A DNA stretch of 64,000 nt from Xanthomonas prunicola (GTDB lineage: Bacteria > Pseudomonadota > Gammaproteobacteria > Xanthomonadales > Xanthomonadaceae): contig NZ_PHKV01000015.1 of the NCBI RefSeq assembly GCF_002846205.1, positions 1 through 64,000 of the forward strand, in the 5' to 3' direction. The position numbers and the translations under genes are program-made. The notes under the pieces were generated by a model. That model had not been told where the DNA came from. It saw nothing but the letters and a program-made list of their open reading frames with translations, and did no database searches. The first letter of the stretch is position 1; each line of letters starts with the position of its first letter. Below, piece by piece: positions 8,814 through 17,121 of this stretch.

Positions 8814-9299
8814 ATGCAGACCGCCTTTGTCGGCCTGGGTGCCAACCTGGGCCCGGCCGAGGCCAGCGTGCGCGCGGCCATCGCTGCGCTTGGCGCTGTG
8901 CCGCAAACCACGCTGATCGCCGCGTCGCGCCTATACCGCACGCCGGCCTGGGGCCGCGAAGACCAACCCGATTTCATCAATGCCGTGGCGCAGCTGCGCA
9001 CTGGCCTGGCGCCGTTGCCGCTGCTGGAGGCTTTGCTGGGCATCGAACAGTCGTTCGGCCGGCAGCGTCGCGCCGGCGAGCGCTGGGGCCCGCGTACGCT
9101 GGATCTGGACCTGCTGCTGTACGCCGAGCAGGTGATCGATCTGCCGCAGTTGCAGGTGCCGCATCCGCATCTGCAGGCGCGTGCCTTCGCGCTGCTGCCG
9201 CTGTCCGAGCTGGCGCCGGAGGCGATCATTCCGGGCCATGGAACAGTGCGGCACGCTTTGCACACTATCGATACCTGCGGGCTGGAGCCGATTGGGTAG
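8814..9299 (+). CDS. folK: HPPK, 6-hydroxymethyl-dihydropterin pyrophosphokinase
   Basis: A 161-residue cytosolic enzyme that transfers pyrophosphate from ATP to 6-hydroxymethyl-7,8-dihydropterin in folate synthesis. Family marks are the N-terminal [12 protein letters not shown], the YRTPAWG substrate loop, and the signature [14 protein letters not shown]. It starts 3 bp after the pcnB stop and precedes panB by 35 bp, so translation with pcnB is probably coupled. Confidence 0.95.
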   Translation: MQTAFVGLGANLGPAEASVRAAIAALGAVPQTTLIAASRLYRTPAWGREDQPDFINAVAQLRTGLAPLPLLEALLGIEQSFGRQRRAGERWGPRTLDLDLLLYAEQVIDLPQLQVPHPHLQARAFALLPLSELAPEAIIPGHGTVRHALHTIDTCGLEPIG

Positions 9300-9334
9300 A
9301 TAATGGCCGGCTCATCACCCCACGTAATGACTTC

Positions 9335-10150
9335 ATGAGCAGCCACGCCGACAGCAAGCCCTGGACCGTGCCCGCCTTGGCGCAGGCCAAGCGCGAGGGT
9401 CGAAAACTGGTCATGTTGACCGCGTACGACGCCAGCTTCGCGCGCACCTTCGACGCCAATGGCGTGGACCTGATCCTGGTCGGCGACTCGCTCGGCATGG
9501 TGGTGCAGGGGCACGATTCCACCTTGCCGGTGACCACCGCCGACATGGTCTACCACACCGCCTCGGTGGCCCGCGCGCTCGATCGCGCATTGCTGGTGGC
9601 CGATCTGTCGTTCCAGGCCGACGCCACGCCCGAACGTGCACTGGATGCCGCTACCCAGCTGCTGCAAGCCGGCGCGGAAATGGTCAAGATCGAAGGCGCC
9701 GGGCACAAGCTTGAGGTCATCCGTTATCTGGTCGAGCGCGAGATTCCGGTCTGCTCGCACCTGGGGCTGACTCCGCAATCGGTGCTGCGGTTCGGTGGCT
9801 ACAAGGTGCAGGGGCGCGGCGAAGCCGGTGAGCAGTTGCGCCGCGATGCGCAGGCGGTGGTCGACGCCGGTGCCAGCCTGGTGGTGCTGGAATGCGTGCC
9901 GACGCCGATCGCTACGCAGATCAGTGCCGAACTCAGCGTGCCCACCATCGGCATCGGTGCTGGCCCCGGTTGCGACGGCCAGGTGCTGGTGATGCATGAC
10001 ATGCTGGGCCTGGACAGCGGTCACCGCCGGCCCAAGTTCGTCAAGGATTTCCTCGCCGAAGGCGGCTCGGTCGCTGGCGCGGTGCGTGCCTACGCGCAGG
10101 CCGTGCGCGACGGCAGCTTCCCCGATGCAGCGCACGCGTACGCCGCATGA
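9335..10150 (+). CDS. panB: Ketopantoate hydroxymethyltransferase
   Basis: A 271-residue enzyme forming ketopantoate from alpha-ketoisovalerate and methylene-tetrahydrofolate, the first committed step to pantothenate and CoA. Visible motifs are the N-terminal [29 protein letters not shown] with metal-binding acidic residues, and [15 protein letters not shown]. The stop overlaps the panC start (ATGA). Length is typical. Confidence 0.96.
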   Translation: MSSHADSKPWTVPALAQAKREGRKLVMLTAYDASFARTFDANGVDLILVGDSLGMVVQGHDSTLPVTTADMVYHTASVARALDRALLVADLSFQADATPERALDAATQLLQAGAEMVKIEGAGHKLEVIRYLVEREIPVCSHLGLTPQSVLRFGGYKVQGRGEAGEQLRRDAQAVVDAGASLVVLECVPTPIATQISAELSVPTIGIGAGPGCDGQVLVMHDMLGLDSGHRRPKFVKDFLAEGGSVAGAVRAYAQAVRDGSFPDAAHAYAA

Positions 10151-10989
10151 TCCAGACACTGACCGATCTTTCCGCACTGCGCGCCCTGGTCAATGGCTGG
10201 AAGCGCCAGGGCCTGCGCGTGGCACTGGTGCCCACCATGGGCAACTTGCACGCCGGGCATTACTCGCTGGTGATGCTGGCGCGCCAGTACGCCGACCGCG
10301 TGGTGTCCAGCGTGTTCGTCAACCCGACCCAGTTCGGCCCGAATGAAGATTTCGCCCGCTACCCGCGTACGCCCGAGGCCGACCTGCGCGGCCTGGAAGA
10401 TGCCGGGTGCGATGCGCTGTGGCTGCCGGACGTGGACACCATGTATCCCCTTGGCACCGCGCTGGCCACGCCCATCCACGCGCCCGGCGTCAGTGATGTG
10501 CTGGAAGGCGAATGCCGGCCGGGGCATTTCGATGGCGTGTGCACCGTAGTGGCGCGGTTGTTCAATCAGGTGCAGCCGGACGTGGCCGCCTTCGGCAAGA
10601 AGGATTACCAGCAGTTGGCAGTGATCCGGCAAATGGTGGCCGACCTGGCGTTTCCGATCGAGATTCTGGGTGGCAGCATCGTGCGCGAGGCCGATGGCCT
10701 GGCGATGAGCTCGCGCAACCAGTATCTGTCTGCGGAAGATCGCCCGACCTCGGCCAAGATCCGCAAGGTGCTGCTGCAGATGCGCGACAGCTATGCCGCC
10801 GGCACGCCGCGGGCGCAGGTGGAAGATGCGGCCAGCCATGGGTTGGAGCAGGCCGGTTTCCGGGTCGATTACGCGGTGGTGCGCTTGCCCGACTTGAGCG
10901 AGCCGGGCGACAGCCACGCCGGTGCGCGCGTGGCCCTGATCGCGGCCCGCCTGGGCAACACGCGCTTGATCGACAACCTGGAATTCTGA
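10147..10989 (+). CDS. panC: Pantothenate synthetase
   Basis: A 280-residue ATP-dependent ligase joining pantoate and beta-alanine. It shows the cytidylyltransferase-type [10 protein letters not shown] motif near residue 30, [13 protein letters not shown], and the KMSKS-like MSSRN loop. It overlaps panB by 4 bp, so the two are translationally coupled. panD follows after about 175 bp. Confidence 0.96.
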   Translation: MIQTLTDLSALRALVNGWKRQGLRVALVPTMGNLHAGHYSLVMLARQYADRVVSSVFVNPTQFGPNEDFARYPRTPEADLRGLEDAGCDALWLPDVDTMYPLGTALATPIHAPGVSDVLEGECRPGHFDGVCTVVARLFNQVQPDVAAFGKKDYQQLAVIRQMVADLAFPIEILGGSIVREADGLAMSSRNQYLSAEDRPTSAKIRKVLLQMRDSYAAGTPRAQVEDAASHGLEQAGFRVDYAVVRLPDLSEPGDSHAGARVALIAARLGNTRLIDNLEF

Positions 10990-11165
10990 TCGTGCCGACG
11001 CTGCGTACGCCGCGTCTGACCTCGGTCTGCAGCGCAGCGCGCCAGTGCGGATGCGCCTTCGCACGGCGCGGGCCTGAAGCCCTCACCACCGGCCGCAGTG
11101 CGAACCGGTGACGGCGGGCGCTTTCCGCTAAAATACCGGCTTTCCTTTTGTCGTTGCCTGCGTCC

Positions 11166-11546
11166 ATGCATCTGTCCCTGCTGAAAGCCAAGATCCACCG
11201 CGCCACCGTCACCCACTCCGAGCTCAACTACGAAGGCTCGATCGCCATCGACGGCCTGCTGCTGGAAGCGACCGGCATCCGCGAATTCGAACAGGTCCAT
11301 ATCTGGGACGTCACCAACGGTGCGCGTTTCAGCACCTATGCCATCCGCGCTGAAGAAGGCAGCGGCATCATGTCGCTCAACGGCGGCGCTGCGCGTCACG
11401 TGCAGGTCGGCGATCTGATCATCGTGGCGGCGTTCGCGAGCATGAGCGAAGACGAAGCCAAGACCTTCAAGCCCAATCTGGTATATGTGAACGCGCACAA
11501 CGCGATCTCCCACACCAACCACAGCATCCCCACGCAGGCCGCATGA
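11166..11546 (+). CDS. panD: Aspartate 1-decarboxylase proenzyme
   Basis: A 126-residue pyruvoyl enzyme making beta-alanine from aspartate for the PanC step. The self-cleavage site is visible as YEG24-S25, giving a beta chain and an alpha chain with an N-terminal pyruvoyl group. I start at the ATG at 11166, which gives the canonical [16 protein letters not shown]-terminus, not at the non-ATG codon at 11148. The gene overlaps pgi by 4 bp. Confidence 0.95.
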
Positions 11547-13057
11547 CACAGACCAACGGATTCGACGCGCTTCACGCCCACGCCCAGCGCCTGCGCGGCG
11601 CTGCCATCCCCGCATTGCTTGCCGCCGAGCCGGAACGGCCGACGCAGTACGCCAGGCAAGTCGGTCCGTTGTATTTCAATTTCGCGCGGCAGAAGTACGA
11701 CCGCGCCGCGCTTGATGCGCTGTTCGCCATCGCCCGCGAACGCGATCTGGCCGGTGCGTTCCAGCGCCTGTTCCGTGGCGAGCAGGTCAACGTTACCGAA
11801 CAACGCGCGGCCTTGCACACCGCGTTGCGTGGTGATTTGACAGACGCGCCTGTGGCATCGGAGGCGTATGCCACCGCTGCCGAAGTGCGCCAACGCATGG
11901 GTGCGTTGATCCAGCAACTGGAAGCCACCGACGTCACCGATATCGTCAGTGTCGGCATCGGTGGCTCGGACCTTGGCCCGCGTCTGGTTGCCGACGCGTT
12001 GCGACCGGTCTCCGGTGCACGCTTCCGCGTGCATTTCGTCTCCAATGTGGATGGCGCGGCAATGCAGCGCACGCTGGCCACACTCGACCCGGCACGCACT
12101 GCCGGCATCCTGATTTCCAAGACCTTCGGCACCCAGGAAACCCTGCTCAACGGCAGCATCCTGCATGCCTGGTTGGGTGGCAGCGAGCGGTTGTATGCAG
12201 TCAGTGCGAACCCCGAGCGCGCCGCCAAGGCCTTCGATATCGCACCCGGGCGCGTGCTGCCGATGTGGGATTGGGTGGGCGGGCGTTACTCGCTGTGGTC
12301 GGCGGTGGGTTTCCCGATTGCGTTGGCCATTGGCTTCGCGCGTTTCGAACAATTGTTGGAAGGCGCTGCGCAGTTCGATGCCCATGCGCTCGACACGCCG
12401 CTGGAAGAAAACGTCGCGGTGCTGCACGGGCTGACTGCGGTGTGGAATCGCAACCTGCTCGGTAGCGCCACGCACGCGGTGATGACCTACGACCAACGCC
12501 TGGCCTTGTTGCCTGCCTACCTGCAGCAGCTGGTGATGGAGAGCCTGGGCAAGCGCGTCAAACTCGACGGCTCGGCGGTGGATAGCGACACCGTGTCGGT
12601 ATGGTGGGGCGGTGCGGGCACCGATGTGCAGCACAGCTTCTTCCAGGCGCTGCACCAGGGCACCAGCGTGGTGCCGGCCGATTTCATCGGCACCGTGCAC
12701 AACGACGACCCGTATGCGGAAAACCATGTCGCGCTGATGGCCAATGTACTGGCACAGACCGAGGCGCTGGCCAACGGCCAGGACAGCAGCGACCCGCACC
12801 GCAGTTATCCCGGCGGGCGTCCGAGCACGGTGATCCTGCTCGACGCGCTCACCCCGCAGGCGCTGGGCGCGCTGATCTCGATGTACGAGCACAGCGTGTA
12901 TGTGCAGTCGGTGATGTGGGGCATCAATGCGTTTGACCAGTTCGGCGTGGAGCTGGGCAAGCAGCTGGCCAGCCAGTTGCTGCCGGCGCTGAAGGGCGAG
13001 TCGGCCGATGTGGCCGACCCGGTGACGCGCGAATTGCTGAGCAAGCTGCGCGGCTGA
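11543..13057 (+). CDS. pgi: Glucose-6-phosphate isomerase
   Basis: A 504-residue cytosolic enzyme interconverting glucose-6-phosphate and fructose-6-phosphate. It shows [24 protein letters not shown], the PGI signature [14 protein letters not shown], the catalytic-glutamate region [11 protein letters not shown] and the histidine region [12 protein letters not shown]. The start overlaps the panD stop (ATGA), so a glycolytic gene is tied to the pantothenate operon. An intrinsic terminator follows. Confidence 0.96.
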
Positions 13058-13083
13058 ACATTGGCGTATCGCGCAGACAGAGA

Positions 13084-13107
13084 ACGGGGCCTGCGGGTCC
13101 CGTTTTT
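13084..13107 (+). terminator. Rho-independent terminator after pgi
   Basis: ACGGGGCC pairs with GGGTCCCGT (one G-T pair) and is followed by TTTTT. It lies 27 bp after the pgi stop and ends the pcnB-pgi cluster. Confidence 0.85.
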
Positions 13108-13150
13108 GTTTCGACGGCATGGCCAACTGCGCTAGGAGGCTAAAAGGGGC

Positions 13151-13172
13151 AAATTTCCTAAATTGGGAATTT
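13151..13172. promoter_or_regulatory. AT-rich palindrome upstream of the toxin-antitoxin pair
   Basis: An imperfect 22-bp palindrome (arms AAATTTCC and GGGAATTT around TAAATT; 8 of 11 positions pair) ends 12 bp before the antitoxin ATG. It is strikingly AT-rich for this genome. Type II antitoxins usually bind such a site and repress their own operon, so I read it as the operator and promoter; that is inference. Confidence 0.55.
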
Positions 13173-13184
13173 GAGAGTAGGCTG

Positions 13185-13559
13185 ATGGCCATCCCTCCGC
13201 GCCGGACTGTGGCCATGTCGCGCTTTCAGGATTTGCCCGAGCTCGAAAAAGCGCCCGCCGCCGACATCAAGGTGAAGGGCTGGCCCAGCCTGATGCGCAA
13301 GGTGCGCTCGCATGGGGCGGTGGTCATCACCAACCACAATCACCCCGAAGCCGTGGTAGTGGATGCCGAAGAGTATCGGCGCCTGGTCAGTCAGGCGAGT
13401 GCGGCGGCCGCAACCTCGGCGCGCGCGCAATCGCTGCAGGCATTGCAGGCGAAGTTCGATGCGCATCTTTCGGCGGCGACCGAAGGTGCAGGCTTGGCTA
13501 AGGCGATCGCCACGCCGGCACGCCGCGGTCGCAAGGTCACCCTGGGTCCATCGCTGTAG
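13185..13559 (+). CDS. Phd/YefM-like antitoxin
   Basis: A 124-residue protein. The middle holds a Phd/YefM-type fold: WPSLMRKVRSHGAVVITNHNHPEAVVVDAEEYRRLV, the usual pattern where a DNA-binding N-terminus runs into a VITNHNxPxAVVV strand and a helix. The C-terminal third is alanine-rich and helical with a basic end (RRGRKVTLGPSL), probably the toxin-binding tail. The toxin gene begins 3 bp after its stop. I chose the ATG at 13185; MSRFQDL at 13215 is an alternative. Confidence 0.75.
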   Translation: MAIPPRRTVAMSRFQDLPELEKAPAADIKVKGWPSLMRKVRSHGAVVITNHNHPEAVVVDAEEYRRLVSQASAAAATSARAQSLQALQAKFDAHLSAATEGAGLAKAIATPARRGRKVTLGPSL

Positions 13560-13562
13560 CCG

Positions 13563-14192
13563 ATGGGCAATCTCCTGGTGCTGGCCGGCGTCAACGGCGC
13601 CGGCAAGAGTTCGTTATTGGGCCGTTTTCTGCACGAAGACGGCGCCACCTGGTTCAATCCCGATGCGTTCACCAAGGCACTTGTCGAGCAGGGCTGGGCG
13701 CTTGCGGAGGCGAACGCGCAGGCCTGGGAAGAGGGCGTGCGGCGGCTGCGCCAGGCGACGGCCGATGGCAGCGATTTCGCTTTCGAAACCACGCTGGGTG
13801 CGACGACCATTCCGCGCCTGCTGCGCGAAGCCTGCGCGCAGCACACGGTGGCGGTCTGGTTCTGCGGGTTGGCGACGGTGGACCTGCATATCCAACGCGT
13901 GTCAGCGCGGGTTGCGGCCGGCGGTCATGCGATCCCTGAGCACAAGATCCGTGAGCGTTACGACGCGTCGCGCGCCAACCTGATTGCCTTGCTGCCGCAT
14001 CTGGCAGTGCTGCATGTCTACGACAACAGCGCACCCGCCGACGTGGCAGGTCAGGCGGCACCCATGCTGGTGCTGGAACTGGACCGCAGCGGCCTGCATT
14101 ACCCGCAGACGCCGGACGAATTGGCGCAGGTGCCCGACTGGGCCAAGCCCATCGTGATGGCGGCGCTGGAGTTGCCTCGCGCCCGTGACTAG
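13563..14192 (+). CDS. Zeta-type toxin kinase
   Basis: A 209-residue P-loop kinase of the zeta/AAA toxin family, which phosphorylates UDP-N-acetylglucosamine in known members and so poisons wall synthesis. The Walker A motif GVNGAGKS is at residues 9-16; NPDAF follows near 38, FAFETTL near 75, and a GHAIPEHKIRERY segment typical of the lid and substrate region near 120. It is tightly coupled to the Phd-like antitoxin, an unusual partner, since zeta is normally paired with epsilon or PezA-type antitoxins. The phosphoacceptor substrate is not provable from sequence. Confidence 0.8.
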   Translation: MGNLLVLAGVNGAGKSSLLGRFLHEDGATWFNPDAFTKALVEQGWALAEANAQAWEEGVRRLRQATADGSDFAFETTLGATTIPRLLREACAQHTVAVWFCGLATVDLHIQRVSARVAAGGHAIPEHKIRERYDASRANLIALLPHLAVLHVYDNSAPADVAGQAAPMLVLELDRSGLHYPQTPDELAQVPDWAKPIVMAALELPRARD

Positions 14193-14733
14193 GCCCAGGA
14201 GCAGGCACACACGCGGTACGCACATCGGCCGTGCAGTGACGTTATGCGGTCTTCGTTTGAAACGATGTCAGGAAGCTCGTCGTCATCAGCTGTGACACGG
14301 TGCTTGTGAAAGCGACGCAGGCGCGCGCACTCTCAGGGCGGCGACCAAGACGTATCGGGCAGTCGCGAGGTGGCGCACAGGAATCGGAAAGAGCGCGTGA
14401 CCCACGCCGATTCCGAGCACTGCTCTTGGAAGTCTGGAAGATCACCGTGATTGCTCTCGATGCACCGCGCGAACGAGCATGCATCGTCTGCAGTACGGGG
14501 TTTGAAGGCGCACACACCGCAACGCAGACGATCGCGCGCGTGCCGGCGTCAGTCGCAACGCCGTGCAGGCGCTGCCAGTGACCCGTCTGCATTAAGCGCA
14601 GCCAACAAAACCACGGCGCAGCCGTCGGACAGGCGCGGCGGCGCTCGGAATCGGCATGTACCACTCGTACACTCCGGTTCCTGCGCGCCGTCCGCACCCA
14701 CCTGACGACTGCTCGCTACGTTTGTTGGCCGCT
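14193..14733. other. Intergenic, no gene seen
   Basis: About 540 bp between the zeta toxin and the phoX 3' end. Frames on both strands lack recognisable products and look like GC shadows. I see no clear terminator or RNA gene. Confidence 0.4.
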
Positions 14734-16689
14734 CTACGCCTTACTCAACTGCACCGCCACCGGATCGCCGGTGAGATAACCCACGGCTCCACCGAAGCGG
14801 TCCTTGTAGTTGGCGCGGACCAGCGGATCCAGCGTGGCCTTGACGGTGTCGTGCAATGGGCTTTCCCAGTCGCCAGGGTGCTGGAAGTTGCTCATCACAT
14901 AGGTCCAGCCGTGGATCTCGTCGACTGCGTGCAGGCCGGTCGATTCGGCGCCTGCCGGCACCGACAGCACGCGCGTCAGCGTGCCGTTGTCCACGTTGTA
15001 TGCCCACAGGAAATTGTTGACGTGCAGGCTGCTGTCTTCGCCGATGAACAAGGTGCGCAGCGACTCGGAGAACTTGAGGTTGTCCGGGTTGGCGATCCGT
15101 TCCGGGTCGGCCAGATTGCCCAGCGCATCGGCCTTGGCCAGGTTGTGCCCGGTGAGGGCCGCCGGGGCTGCCATGTCGATCGGCACCCAGTCGCTGTGGA
15201 TCGGCGCACCGTGACTGTCGCGTTGACCGCCACGCAGGTTCAAGGCATAGACCGCGCCGGCTTCCGGGCCTTGCACTTTTACATCGCCCGAGCCATTGAG
15301 CATGCTGGTGACGATGTAGGACATCGCCATGTAGGCGACCTTGTCATGGGCGTTGACGGTGGTGCCTTCGAGCTTGGTAAAGCCCAGGCTGCCGCCGGCC
15401 AATGCCGCGTAGCGATGGGTTTCCAGATACGTGGCGGCCTTTTCCATGCCGGGCTTGATGCGGATCCAGTTGAAGGTGCCGTTGAACGGGATCTTGGTGA
15501 AGCTGGCATCGCCGGGATCGCTCAGATGCACGTCGAGGATGTCGGCGGCGGTGAGGCGGTCGGCCATGGCCTGGATCTCAGCGCTGGTGGCATGCCCCAA
15601 CTTGATCCAGCTCAACGTGGCCGCACCCGGGCCGACACCGGAGGTCTGGTGCCACTTGCCGACGTACAACGTTCCGGACGACAGATCCGCCTTGCGGTCG
15701 GCGATGAACATGAACAGCCCGCCGTTGGTGGCGTCGTCGCCCATCAGCACGGTGCGTTGGTCGGGCATCACCTGCACCAGTTCGTGCGAGATGCGGCCCA
15801 GGCAGTAGTGCTTGCGCACGCTCCCCGTTCCATCCGGGTGCACGGTGATTTCGGGCAGGTGGCCATAGTGGTACGGGTTGGCTTTTTCCGGGTCGCCATA
15901 CAGATGCGTGCTATAGCTGCGGAACTGGGTATTGCCAGCCAGCGCGGTGGCGTCGGGCTCGTACTCTTCGCTGGACAGATGGGTATTCCACGGCGACAGG
16001 CTGGCGCCGCAGGTGGTCCACAGCCCATGCACTGGCGCGGTGTCGACGTTGTGGTACTTCACCAGCGACAGCTTGCCGGTGGCCGGGTCCTGATCCAGCG
16101 TCAACACCGCGATCGGCGCGGGCAGGTGGCGATTGACGTCGTTGCCGGCCTGGTCGCGGGTGGTGTATTCGAACTGCACCACCGCGAATACGTGGTTGCC
16201 CTTGACGCCCGGCACCTTGGCATGGGGCAGGGTCAGCAGCGAGGAGCCGTCCGGGCAATCGGAAAAGAACGGACGCTCGGCACCGGGTTTGGAGCGGTCG
16301 ATGATCGGGCGATGCTGGATGTCGTAGTACCCGCCCGCCAGCACGGTGCCGCCGTTGCCGTCCGGCACCTGGTCGCCGGTGACGAAAAACGGATGGTAGG
16401 CCAACGCATAGCGCTGCGTGTTGCCGTCGCTGCGGGTCACGCTGAGTGCCGAGCCGACCGTGGTGGTGGCCATTGCCGCCGGGTTGGCCAGGCTGGGTGC
16501 CGGCATGCCGTGGAAGGTGGCCGAGACCAGGCGGGTCGGATTGTCGGATGGTCGCAACGGGCGCGCGGCCCATGCCGCACCCCCAAGTTGTTGCAAGGCG
16601 GCGGCGCTGGCGTTGCCGAGCGGCAACAGGGGAACGGTCGCCAGCAATTGCATCAGGCGACGACGAGAGGGGTCGGGGGAGGCGGGCAT
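14734..16689 (-). CDS. phoX: PhoX-type alkaline phosphatase (DUF839)
   Basis: A 651-residue exported phosphatase. It has a Tat signal (SRRRLMQLLATVPLLPL) and a long beta-propeller-like PhoX body; recognisable pieces include CGASLSPWNTHLSSEEYEPD, RISHELVQVMPDQRTVLMGDDATNGGLFMF (metal and substrate region) and a GHLPEITVHPDG strand. PhoX enzymes use calcium and iron and release phosphate from organic esters in the periplasm. The ATG at 16689 follows GGAG on the minus strand and puts the RR motif near residue 9. A Pho box 74 bp upstream argues for PhoB control under phosphate starvation. Confidence 0.88.
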   Translation of the reverse strand: MPASPDPSRRRLMQLLATVPLLPLGNASAAALQQLGGAAWAARPLRPSDNPTRLVSATFHGMPAPSLANPAAMATTTVGSALSVTRSDGNTQRYALAYHPFFVTGDQVPDGNGGTVLAGGYYDIQHRPIIDRSKPGAERPFFSDCPDGSSLLTLPHAKVPGVKGNHVFAVVQFEYTTRDQAGNDVNRHLPAPIAVLTLDQDPATGKLSLVKYHNVDTAPVHGLWTTCGASLSPWNTHLSSEEYEPDATALAGNTQFRSYSTHLYGDPEKANPYHYGHLPEITVHPDGTGSVRKHYCLGRISHELVQVMPDQRTVLMGDDATNGGLFMFIADRKADLSSGTLYVGKWHQTSGVGPGAATLSWIKLGHATSAEIQAMADRLTAADILDVHLSDPGDASFTKIPFNGTFNWIRIKPGMEKAATYLETHRYAALAGGSLGFTKLEGTTVNAHDKVAYMAMSYIVTSMLNGSGDVKVQGPEAGAVYALNLRGGQRDSHGAPIHSDWVPIDMAAPAALTGHNLAKADALGNLADPERIANPDNLKFSESLRTLFIGEDSSLHVNNFLWAYNVDNGTLTRVLSVPAGAESTGLHAVDEIHGWTYVMSNFQHPGDWESPLHDTVKATLDPLVRANYKDRFGGAVGYLTGDPVAVQLSKA

Positions 16690-16762
16690 CGAAACTCCAG
16701 GCAAAGACAAGATCGACGATGGCAGTGGCGCATCGGCAAGCCGGTCACGCTAGGCCGCCTGT

Positions 16763-16780
16763 ATGACAGTTGTTTGACGG
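16763..16780 (-). promoter_or_regulatory. Pho box upstream of phoX
   Basis: On the minus strand CCGTCAAACAACTGTCAT matches the enterobacterial Pho box CTGTCATAAAACTGTCAT at 15 of 18 positions, as two direct 7-mers spaced by four bases. It is 74 bp upstream of the phoX ATG and in the right orientation. Confidence 0.7.
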
Positions 16781-17108
16781 CGAGCTCACCCGTTGGCCGG
16801 TATTCGAACGCGTCGGCACAAACGAGCGCTGCCAGATGCCACCACGTGCCGATGCTGCGCACTGACCAAATCTGCAGGTGGTGCAATGCAGCAAAGCGCG
16901 TCTGCTTCGAATGCCAGCCACGGCAGCGGATTGGGGAGTTTTGCGCGGTTTCACAGGTGCTGCCGGTATTCCAACGCTATAGCCGCGGCCAATAAGTTGC
17001 CTGCAATCCGGCATACGGTTAGCTGTTGTTGACAGGGTAGGGGAATCACGCAAGCGTACGCCGCCTAATGGCCTGCGGCGCAACGCATCGCCGTGGGAGA
17101 ACCACCCT
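16781..17108. other. Divergent intergenic region phoX / GH3
   Basis: About 330 bp between the Pho box and the ribosome site of the GH3 gene. It must hold the GH3 promoter. I see no clear operator and no coding frame I would support. Confidence 0.4.
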
Positions 17109-17121
17109 GGAGAACCAAATC

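Noticed and set aside
14656..16995. Long plus-strand frame opposite phoX
   Set aside because: Same kind of shadow; phoX on the minus strand has a Tat signal, family motifs and a Pho box.
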